A stretch of DNA of 43,970 nucleotides. It comes from Methylacidiphilales bacterium (GTDB taxonomy: Bacteria > Verrucomicrobiota > Verrucomicrobiia > Methylacidiphilales > UBA1321). Shown piece after piece: positions 7,829 through 14,774 of the stretch (the stretch's first letter is position 1; the number at the start of each line of letters is the position of its first letter). Under the pieces are notes generated by a model that saw only the letters and a program-made list of their open reading frames with translations, was not told the origin of the DNA and ran no database searches. The stretch spans positions 1 through 43,970 of the forward strand of contig JAJSLI010000036.1 in the NCBI GenBank assembly GCA_021272315.1, read 5' to 3'. Made by a program: the position numbers and the translations under genes.

Positions 7829-9730
7829 ATGAAATCACCCCGCTGGAAACAAAAAATCACCACGCTCCTCGTCCTCCTCCTGACCGGAATCGCTCTGCCC
7901 CGTCTTGCCCCGGCCCAGACGCCATCGGCTACGCCGTCGCCTGTTCCCAGCGATCCGGTTTCCCGTATCGAAAATTTGCGCGACGGTTTGAACATAGCTC
8001 TCGACGGGTTCCGCAAATCGCTCTTGGCGAATACGCCTGACATCACCGTGCGTGACACCTCGTACGCCGCCTTGCTCGTCCTTCTGGATGGGGATGGTGC
8101 GGCCGAAGCTGAATCGCTTCTTGGCCGTGTCTTTGCCCTTCAGTCGATGGATGAGACGGCCCCGGATTACGGAAAACTGCCGTGGAATTTGGAAAACGTC
8201 GGCGTCAGCGACGAGAATGGGATCGAGTTCGGCTCTGAAGCCTGGGGGCCCATTTTTTTGGGTTATAAAGACCTTCTTTCTCCGGAGTTCAATCGCGAAG
8301 CCATTCCGCACATGAAGGCGGCGCTGGCTGCGTTGCAGCGCCATAACGTACCGGTCGCCTATACCAATATTTTTCTGATGAACACGGTCAACACGCTTTT
8401 GCTGGCCCAGATAGTGGGCGATGACGCCCAGCACCAGCGCGGGTTGTCGCAGTTGAACGCGTGGATGGACTACACCCGGACCAACGGAATTCATGAATTC
8501 GACAGCCCGGTATATTACAGTGTTGGCATGCTAAGCCTGTTGAATGGCTATCGCTATGCAAAGCAACCGGAAATCCGGGAGAAATTCCGTTCAATCCTCG
8601 ATTATTTCTGGAAGGACATCGCCGCGAATCACGATACCGCGCTGCCGACGCGTTTGCTCGGTGCGCACAGCCGTGATTATGATTTTCTCCGCGGCGCGGG
8701 CGGGGTGAATGTCTTTTTCTATACGGAGGGGCTTCTCCCGACGCGAAAGTTTGAAGAAGTCCCCTTGGACAAGGTTTTTCTTCTGGCGAACGGGTTGAAC
8801 AACGGTTATCACCCGTCCGGGAAAATCCTGGAAGAATCATCGATTCCGGAAAGGGTGGTTCTTCAACGGTGGGACCAGGACCCGCTAGAAACGCGCTTTA
8901 CCTATATTACCCCCGATTTTTCGATCGGCACCGCCACGGCCGATTACGGTCCGCAGGACAAACTTTTTGCGCTCGATCTGTTTTCCTCCAAAGACCTTCC
9001 TGACGTGACCGTGGTGCCCGATCCCACCGGCGAACCGTATGGCCTGACTGAAACGAAAGATAAAAGCGGCCACAGCAAGCCCCACCATAGTCCGCTTCAT
9101 CCCGCGGTGGTCCAGGACAAGGGAACGGTCGTCCTTCTGCTCGATCTGGATCCTTCCCATCTCGGGAAGGCCCAGAGCTTTGCCACCAATCTCATTCTGC
9201 CCTCCCTCGCCGACGAAATCATCCTGGATGGGAAACCGGTCGACCTGTCGACGCCGGTTGAACTGCCCGCGACGGCCGACTCGGTCATTGGCGTCCATGA
9301 AGGGAACGCCTGTTTTGCGGCGCGCTTCTTTCATGTCGATGCGCTGGGAGACGAACCTCCGGTTTATGAGGTGCGCGCAGAGGAAACCGGACTGGCGAAA
9401 GGGGCCGCGCGATTTGTGGTCTATCATACGCGCCGGCCCTTGTCGAAAAGCCCGGTCACCAGCCTTCGTGTCGGTTTGATCATCCAGGCGGCGTCCTGGA
9501 AGGACAAGGATGCCTTTGTCAGGATGATGAGCGACCTCGGCAAGGTGGAGGTGAAGCAGCAAAACAACGGTGACGTGTGGACGGTCTCGACCACGTTGAA
9601 CGGAACCGACTTCCTGGTTGCGCAAAATATCAGCACCCGCCAGGAAACCGATGCGAGGGTAAATGGAGTGCAAGAGCCGGGGCCGATTCCACCGCTTTCC
9701 GTGAATAAAGAGGTTATTTCGTTGCCTTAA
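7829..9730 (+). CDS. Secreted toroid-fold polysaccharide lyase-like enzyme
   Basis: 633 residues. A signal peptide is clear (basic start, then TTLLVLLLTGIALPRLAPAQ), followed by a short Thr/Pro/Ser linker. Residues about 45-330 are mainly helical and carry YTN at 178-180, EFDSPVYY at 223-230 and HSRDYD at 280-285, matching the paralogues at 679-3252 and 4913-6532. Residues about 340-633 are beta-rich and include DPTGEPYG, equivalent to DARGDPYG in the first paralogue. There is no CBM-like domain. An AAGGAA sequence lies about ten bases upstream of the ATG, supporting this start. Predicted periplasmic or secreted glycan-active enzyme, most likely lyase-type; substrate unknown. It follows the AraC regulator on the same strand. 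Confidence 0.7.
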   Translation: MKSPRWKQKITTLLVLLLTGIALPRLAPAQTPSATPSPVPSDPVSRIENLRDGLNIALDGFRKSLLANTPDITVRDTSYAALLVLLDGDGAAEAESLLGRVFALQSMDETAPDYGKLPWNLENVGVSDENGIEFGSEAWGPIFLGYKDLLSPEFNREAIPHMKAALAALQRHNVPVAYTNIFLMNTVNTLLLAQIVGDDAQHQRGLSQLNAWMDYTRTNGIHEFDSPVYYSVGMLSLLNGYRYAKQPEIREKFRSILDYFWKDIAANHDTALPTRLLGAHSRDYDFLRGAGGVNVFFYTEGLLPTRKFEEVPLDKVFLLANGLNNGYHPSGKILEESSIPERVVLQRWDQDPLETRFTYITPDFSIGTATADYGPQDKLFALDLFSSKDLPDVTVVPDPTGEPYGLTETKDKSGHSKPHHSPLHPAVVQDKGTVVLLLDLDPSHLGKAQSFATNLILPSLADEIILDGKPVDLSTPVELPATADSVIGVHEGNACFAARFFHVDALGDEPPVYEVRAEETGLAKGAARFVVYHTRRPLSKSPVTSLRVGLIIQAASWKDKDAFVRMMSDLGKVEVKQQNNGDVWTVSTTLNGTDFLVAQNISTRQETDARVNGVQEPGPIPPLSVNKEVISLP

Positions 9731-9742
9731 GAGTGTAAGCGT

Positions 9743-10000
9743 TTATCCGGCGCCACGAGCTGGGCTTTCCCCGAGGCGAATGGACGCCGAGATATCCGTT
9801 GAGACCTTTTTACGATGCACGGTCGACTTGGCCATCCACGTTTCAAGATTAACTCTGTCCTCTCCCATTCTCGCAATGTCGCGAGCCAAATCCGATGCCG
9901 TTCTGAGCTGAGCGAAAGCACCGTCCAGCTGCTTGTAAAGCAGCAGAAAAAGGCTCTGCTCCCGATCATCGTAGGCCGTGTGCCCTAGTTGCGGAAGCAT
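9743..10000 (-). pseudogene. Possible short gene or gene remnant, unrecognised
   Basis: Reading from an ATG at 10000, 85 codons give a helical, charged protein (LLYKQLDGAFAQLRTASDL, RMGEDRVNLETWMAKS). The same frame continues open upstream to about 10072, adding ALVITIWAFIS, which resembles a membrane helix, before an in-frame TAG and with no good start codon. This suggests either a small protein starting at 10000 or the 3' remnant of a larger membrane-anchored protein that lost its start. It lies in the gene-poor stretch next to the tmRNA-end fragment, where decayed island genes are common. No family recognised. Confidence 0.35.
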
Positions 10001-10517
10001 CTCCTGCTGATCGTCCTGCGAAACAGATTGTCGGGTTGTCGAAATAAAGGCCCAAATCGTGATTACTAAAGCCTAAACTAAAGATTCGATATTGGGTGAT
10101 CCAAGAAAAACATCCGAACTGGCTTTTCTCGCACGGCCCAAGTATCCAAGATATCACTCGTTCAGGCGGAACCTACCATGCATTTAGTTCCGGGGCACGA
10201 TCCCCTTCCATGAATGCCACACTGCTTGTTCCCCGGTCTCGGAAAGCCGGGTAGAAGAGCCCACAGTAGCCCTTGGCTTAATCTCTTTTTCGGGCTTTCT
10301 CTTTCCCTCTAGCCTGGCTTTGAGCCCTACTGGGCGATCGACGGGGCTTGAACTCGTTCTCTCAGCCTCGGCAGATTCACTTTGCACACGCTTGCACACA
10401 ACTTTTTTGCGTATTACTGCGCTATTCTGCAAAGAGGAGTAAAAAGACGAGTTGCGATAACGCGCTGTTCTGTACGGTATTTACGCAAGCAAATGCAAAC
10501 TGATGCAAGTGCAGGCT
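10001..10517. other. Gene-poor flank of the integration scar
   Basis: About 500 bp without a supportable gene. Between 10380 and 10515 there are repeated TGCA-containing words in both orientations, for example TTTGCACACGCTTGCACAC near 10381 and AATGCAAACTGATGCAAGTG near 10493. Clusters of short repeats like this often flank tyrosine-recombinase crossover sites as arm-type binding sites, but this is a position-based suggestion. No integrase gene is present in the window. Confidence 0.3.
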
Positions 10518-10540
10518 GGGTTCGACTCCCGCCGCCTCCA
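10518..10540 (+). repeat. 3'-end fragment of a tmRNA (ssrA) gene; probable attachment site
   Basis: The 23 bases match what is expected at a tmRNA 3' end: GGG, the T-loop TTCGACT, CCCGC, then the acceptor strand CGCCTCC and discriminator A. The acceptor strand would pair with the conserved tmRNA 5' end GGGGGCG, giving the G3-U70 wobble of the alanine-type tRNA domain. No such 5' end occurs in the preceding 500 bp, and the T-stem partner has already diverged (CTGGG instead of a strand pairing with CCCGC), so this is a fragment and not a working gene. The chromosomal CCA is also absent. Such 3'-end copies mark integration of islands or prophages into ssrA; the orientation puts the intact gene, and hence the island, to the left. 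Confidence 0.65.
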
Positions 10541-10592
10541 CGGTCCATTATTCCAGCATCGGAGCAAACGCGATAAGGAAGGTTTTGTACCA

Positions 10593-12236
10593 CTATTTCG
10601 CCGTCACGTTCTGAAGCAAGCGTACGAGCCCTTCCCGCATGACGGGAATAGTCCACATATCTTCCCGATGGCCCGGCACCCAGACGCCGATATTCATATG
10701 TTGACGGCTGATCCACGCCGCAGGGAAAGTCCCTTCCGGAATCTGGACGCTGACGAGATCAAGACAGGCGCTACGTTCGCCCAGCTTGATGAAAACCTCA
10801 TCGCGCGGGAGCCAGGCTTCCTCCCACCCGAAAATCCTTCCGCCATCCACCGAGGCGCGCAGGACACTTTCCTGGTAGGGGTGCTGGGATTCATTCCAAT
10901 CCCACACGCGCCCTGCCCAACGGGCATATTCATCCCACTTCGGGTAGGCCCCAAGAGCGGCGTGGACCAGGATGAGTGGGCGATTCGCGCCCACCCAATC
11001 GCGCAACGCAGTTTGGGTTGCGGTGCTTGCTTCCGCGTGCGTGTGATAGAGCAGCAAATAAGCGGCTCCCTCCAAATCGGTGGAAGTTATTCCGCGGGAG
11101 GCGTCGATGGTTTCGATTTCCCGTCCGGTAATTTCCGTCAGCGCATCGTGAATGCCTTCCCTGCCGCCGGAGCCGAAATGTTCGTCGGCAAAAAGAATGA
11201 TCTTACCGGCATTAAGCGCGAGACGGGGTCGATGTTGCAAAATTTCAAAAGGCGCAAATTGAGTCTTCAGAGGCAAGGAGATTGTTCTTTGCGTCCGGGC
11301 TGATTCATAGGCGGCGTAGGCAATTTCCGTTCCTGCGGCACAAATCTCGGCGGCGCACTCCATGGGCTTTCCTTCTTCAACAGCGCCTACAAGCTGCCGG
11401 CATAAAAGCGTAAAGGAACCGCCGGAAGATTTAAGAGGCTCGGCTTTATGGAGCTGATAACCGTTGCGATTGAAAACCTCGACATGTTGATCAAGCGTGA
11501 GCAGTCCTTCCGTTCCCCGGATGGCGATTTGTGCGCCCGAGGCATTCGCCGGGCCGGTGACAAAGAGCGCCTGACGATCTCCCGCGTAATCGGCAAAGAC
11601 CACCGAGCTTTCCTCGATAGCCTGCTGATAGCGGCGATTTCCACGATGATCCATGCCGGCAAGGACGCGCAAGGGGGCGCCTTCAAAGAAAAAGTTGGCC
11701 ATATCGAACCAATGCGTCGTCCACGAAAGAATGTCCCAGCCGTCAGGCACGCGTGCTTCCAAGACCCACTTCTCACCGATAACCCCGGTGTGCAGTAATT
11801 TTTTCGCCAATTGAAAGACCGGTTCAAGACGACGCTGGTGGCCTACGGCAAGTTTAACGCTGGCTTTGCGACAGGCATCCAACATCTCGTGGATTTCCCC
11901 GCAATTGAGTGCAAGAGGCTTTTCACAAACGATTCCCTTGACCCCGTTTTTCGCCGCCTCGATGGTCTGGGGTGCGTGAAGCTTGGGCCAGGTGCAGACG
12001 CTGACGTAATCGGGCGTGAGGGCGTTATAGAGCTCATTGGTCGAGGCGAAGAGTCGTTCTGACGGCAGGTTGAACCGTTGGCCGAACGCCTCGAGATTTT
12101 CTTTCGAGATATCGACACCGTGAAGGAGGATGTCGGGAAAGGCATCGAGCCACCCTTGGGCATGGGCATGTCCGATGGCCCAGCCTTCCTTACCCTCGAC
12201 AAATTTTCCGCAACCGATGATGGCAACTGTTCTCAT
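10593..12236 (-). CDS. Gfo/Idh/MocA oxidoreductase fused to a ThuA-like domain
   Basis: 547 residues from the ATG at 12236; an in-frame TTG at 12290 would overlap the upstream gene and adds residues before the Rossmann start, so 12236 is preferred. Residues 1-340 are a complete Gfo/Idh/MocA protein: AIIGCGKF dinucleotide turn, CEKPLAL motif and HWFDMANFF in the substrate domain. Residues about 341-547 resemble the ThuA/trehalose-utilisation, glutamine-amidotransferase-like fold: KIILFADEHFGSGG, a YLLLYHTHAE segment and a C-terminal PGHREDMW region like the ThuA family's W-x-x-x-Y/G-R-G end. The normal family relation is of separate adjacent genes; a fusion implies the two act on the same sugar. 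It is 19 bp downstream of the TIM-barrel gene in one operon. Confidence 0.8.
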   Translation of the reverse strand: MRTVAIIGCGKFVEGKEGWAIGHAHAQGWLDAFPDILLHGVDISKENLEAFGQRFNLPSERLFASTNELYNALTPDYVSVCTWPKLHAPQTIEAAKNGVKGIVCEKPLALNCGEIHEMLDACRKASVKLAVGHQRRLEPVFQLAKKLLHTGVIGEKWVLEARVPDGWDILSWTTHWFDMANFFFEGAPLRVLAGMDHRGNRRYQQAIEESSVVFADYAGDRQALFVTGPANASGAQIAIRGTEGLLTLDQHVEVFNRNGYQLHKAEPLKSSGGSFTLLCRQLVGAVEEGKPMECAAEICAAGTEIAYAAYESARTQRTISLPLKTQFAPFEILQHRPRLALNAGKIILFADEHFGSGGREGIHDALTEITGREIETIDASRGITSTDLEGAAYLLLYHTHAEASTATQTALRDWVGANRPLILVHAALGAYPKWDEYARWAGRVWDWNESQHPYQESVLRASVDGGRIFGWEEAWLPRDEVFIKLGERSACLDLVSVQIPEGTFPAAWISRQHMNIGVWVPGHREDMWTIPVMREGLVRLLQNVTAK

Positions 12237-12255
12237 ATTTTTAAAATCCAAGTGC

Positions 12256-13095
12256 TTAACTCCACTGCCGCAGGCGGATTGCCGATTCAAGCACCGCCTC
12301 TTTTCCGGTCACTTCCAGCGTGGTCGGACCCTTAAAACCAATTTCAAGCAACGCCGCGCAGACTTCTCGAACCGGAATTTTTCCGTCGCCAAGTGGGATC
12401 GTTCCCATTCCACAACCGAAAATCTTTCCCCGCTTCGTCTCCCATTCCTGGCCGAGATCTTTCCAATGGACATGTCGAATCCGGGATCCAAAGCGCCGGA
12501 CAAACGCAACCGGGTCCGATCCTCCGAGCCAGCAATTGCCGGTATCGAGATTGATTCCCACCGTTGAGTCGTGCCCAAGGCGCTGGAGAATTTCCTCCAT
12601 GCCATCAACCGAATCGGTCAAGACTCCGTGGGGCTCGATCAGCAGCTCAAGACCAAGCTCTTGAGCCCATTGCACCGGCGCGTCTAATTTTTCGGAGATC
12701 GAGAAAAGTTGCTGCTCCCGGGAGAGCCGGTGGCCAAATTTTGTTTTCGGTTCTCCTTCGGTGGTGATCACCTGGTGGATCCCCAGAAAGTGGGCCAGCT
12801 TGATCGCCTTGATGATTTGTGACGTCTGGTAACGATCGGGGCTCGCCGGGTCCAGTAAATTGGCATGGGCACAGACGCTGGTGAGGGTCAGTCCTTGTGC
12901 TTCCGCCATGCGGCGTATGCCTTGAGGATGGGCGTCGAGGCTGACCGAGGCGGCGAAGCCATATTCCACCCCCAGCGTCGCCCCGTCGTGGTTGTCGGTG
13001 AGATCAGCTTCCTGAAAGCCGAGTTCCCGAATCAATTCGAACTGCCTTTCCATGCCCGAAAAAGGCTGCATCAGTGCAAAACATCCAATTCTCAT
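12256..13095 (-). CDS. Sugar phosphate isomerase/epimerase (xylose isomerase-like TIM barrel)
   Basis: 279 residues from the ATG at 13095 (MRIGCFALMQPF). An alternative start 39 bp upstream would lie nearly on top of the divergent regulator gene and adds a non-conserved basic stretch. The protein follows the AP-endonuclease-2/xylose-isomerase-like barrel pattern with metal-ligand strand ends visible in order: LLIEPHG, NLDTGNCW, RHVHWKD and TLEVTG. Members isomerise or epimerise sugars and inositol derivatives with a divalent metal ion. Cytoplasmic. It is the first gene of a two-gene operon with the oxidoreductase-ThuA fusion; isomerase/epimerase plus Gfo/Idh/MocA pairs commonly act in sequence on one keto-sugar. 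Substrate unknown. Confidence 0.87.
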   Translation of the reverse strand: MRIGCFALMQPFSGMERQFELIRELGFQEADLTDNHDGATLGVEYGFAASVSLDAHPQGIRRMAEAQGLTLTSVCAHANLLDPASPDRYQTSQIIKAIKLAHFLGIHQVITTEGEPKTKFGHRLSREQQLFSISEKLDAPVQWAQELGLELLIEPHGVLTDSVDGMEEILQRLGHDSTVGINLDTGNCWLGGSDPVAFVRRFGSRIRHVHWKDLGQEWETKRGKIFGCGMGTIPLGDGKIPVREVCAALLEIGFKGPTTLEVTGKEAVLESAIRLRQWS

Positions 13096-13153
13096 ACGCC
13101 CATGTTGACAGAAAGATCGAGGCTTGGCTTTCACGCTTTGTCAGCGGTAAATT

Positions 13154-14059
13154 GTGCACATGGTTGCGGGAACTTCTCGGGGTACGCTTCGTTCGCTCTT
13201 TTCACAGTGGGGTACGGGATCGACCCGGCAATTGCCGCCGCATCGAAACTCTGGCCTTGAAATTGTCTGCGTCTCCCAAGGTCATCTCCGCTGGCGCATC
13301 GAGAACCGGATCTACGAGGTGGGGCCCGGGTCCGTCTTCTATACTTTCCCCTGGGAACTGCACGGCAGCCTGGATGAATTCGAGCCGGGCCACCGCTGGG
13401 ATTTCGTGATCTTCGAGTTGGTACACGGGTCTGGAAAGCGTCGATTGGAGCTTCCCGCGTCTTTCGGTTTCAGTCCCACGGAGGGGCGGCAAATGTTGAC
13501 CCGCTTGCTCCGTTCACCGCATCGGTCGCTTGAGGCCGGGGAGAGAATCAAATGGCTTCTTCCCACCCTGCAAAGGGAACTCTCGTCTCTCAAGGACGCA
13601 AGCCTTCCAATGGCGGCGACTTTGGGAAGGGCTGTTTTATTGGAGCTCGATCGGATCAGAGAGGGGATAGGCAAGGGACGAAAATCAAGTCTTCGACAAA
13701 CAGATCGCTGTGGAGTCCTGCTGCGGCAGATCAACACAGATTATGCCTCGCCATGGACCTTGTCCCGCATGTCCCAGATTACAGGATTACGACGTACGCG
13801 TCTTGGGCAGGCATTCAAGGAACAAACCGGCGACTCTCCGATTACCTATATGAACCGACTCCGCGTCCTGAAGGCTCAGGAGTCGCTTCGTCACACCGAT
13901 CTCCCGATCACCGACATTGCCTTTTCTGTCGGATTCCAATCGAGTCAATATTTCGCGCGTACTTTCAGGCATTTTACCGGAGCCACGCCGCAGAACTACC
14001 GTCAAACCTGGGGGAAAAAGAAGACCATTTTGGACTGCTCGAAAGTGATCGCGAGATGA
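13154..14059 (+). CDS. AraC family transcriptional regulator
   Basis: 301 residues from a GTG at 13154, with an ATG two codons later as alternative; a TAA immediately upstream excludes a longer form. The N-terminal cupin sensor includes LEIVCVSQGHLRWRIENR and a VFYTFPWELHG strand. The C-terminal AraC/XylS domain has LSRMSQITGLRRTRLGQAFK and ITDIAFSVGFQSSQYFARTF, the two helix-turn-helix units, with the closing TPQNYRQ motif. It is divergent from the isomerase/oxidoreductase operon with only 58 bp between the starts, which is a standard arrangement for an operon-specific sugar-responsive activator. Confidence 0.88.
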   Translation: MHMVAGTSRGTLRSLFSQWGTGSTRQLPPHRNSGLEIVCVSQGHLRWRIENRIYEVGPGSVFYTFPWELHGSLDEFEPGHRWDFVIFELVHGSGKRRLELPASFGFSPTEGRQMLTRLLRSPHRSLEAGERIKWLLPTLQRELSSLKDASLPMAATLGRAVLLELDRIREGIGKGRKSSLRQTDRCGVLLRQINTDYASPWTLSRMSQITGLRRTRLGQAFKEQTGDSPITYMNRLRVLKAQESLRHTDLPITDIAFSVGFQSSQYFARTFRHFTGATPQNYRQTWGKKKTILDCSKVIAR

Positions 14060-14607
14060 TCTGGGAGCGTACTAAAAAAGTCCAAAGCTCAGGATGATGA
14101 AGCGGTCTGTGCACTTTTTGCGGTCTTCGCCAAGAGCCCAGCCCTGAGCTATCCCGGGCCTTGGGTTGCTGGTGGCCATCAACGCCATCGCTGCCGGGTA
14201 CGCGCAGGTGGTTGACCAGCGCCCCGCGCGGATCGGACTTCTCTCCCTCCCAATTTTTTTCGTCGTACGGCTCGCACCTCCGTCGAGACAAACAAGGGTC
14301 ACGTCCCATATGGGGATCGAGCCTCTTGATGAAAAATCGCGCCGACTGGCATTAACATGACCTTGTTATTCCTTTAAATTAATTATTAATAGTAATGTAA
14401 ATAGTTTTTACAACGCATTAATTCATAATGTAATAATAATGTTGACGATGACGCGGCTGAAGCCCATTCTTTTAGAACTCTAATGGATACAGTAGTCGAT
14501 CTTATCGGTGATCGTGTTTAGGCTGGGCTCCAAGAGCGTTTCTGTCGTTTCGTAGCAGCAAGGCAACCCCCAAGTGGGGGAGGGGAATTTCTCAAAAGGA
14601 GTTTAGG
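14060..14607 (+). promoter_or_regulatory. Long leader region of the autotransporter locus
   Basis: No convincing gene lies in these 548 bp; short minus-strand frames around 14072-14309 have atypical composition and no recognised family. Positions 14360-14440 are very AT-rich. TTGACG at 14442-14447 with CATTCT 17 bases later is a weak sigma-70-like promoter candidate. From there a leader of more than 100 bases would run through a GC hairpin to the small ORF at 14608. The base composition shift and the length suggest regulated transcription, but no riboswitch family is recognised. Confidence 0.4.
14567..14580 (+). other. GC hairpin in the leader, CCCCC-AAGT-GGGGG
   Basis: A perfect 5-bp stem with a 4-base loop lies 15 bases upstream of the AAGGAG ribosome binding site of the small ORF. 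There is no following T run, so it is not a typical intrinsic terminator. It could stabilise the mRNA or influence initiation at the small ORF. Confidence 0.45.
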
Positions 14608-14772
14608 ATGATGAGCCGTGTTCGTTTGGGGTTCAGACTGAGGCTTGGCCTCGGCTTGGTCGTTTTTTCGACAGGCCTTCACGTCAATACCATCACCGGC
14701 AATGTGGAGGCTGGATCGGTAGTCGGCGCGCTGGTCATTTCAAGTCTTTTACATGGACGGATGTCACAATAA
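14608..14772 (+). CDS. Short ORF coupled to the giant autotransporter
   Basis: Tandem ATGs at 14608 and 14611 follow a strong AAAAGGAG (ending at 14600) with ideal spacing. The frame runs 54 codons and stops with TAA at 14770-14772, two bases before the autotransporter ATG at 14775. The product starts MMSRVRLGFRLRLGLGLVVF, a basic then hydrophobic start like a signal or membrane segment, and ends ALVISSLLHGRMSQ. The autotransporter start has no good ribosome binding site of its own, so ribosomes finishing this ORF probably re-initiate there. It may be a regulatory leader ORF, a small exported partner protein, or both. No family recognised. Confidence 0.6.
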   Translation: MMSRVRLGFRLRLGLGLVVFSTGLHVNTITGNVEAGSVVGALVISSLLHGRMSQ

Positions 14773-14774
14773 AT

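Noticed and set aside
14072-14309. Minus-strand open frames downstream of the second AraC gene
   Set aside because: No ribosome binding site, atypical composition, overlap with the AraC gene in one case, and no family recognised.
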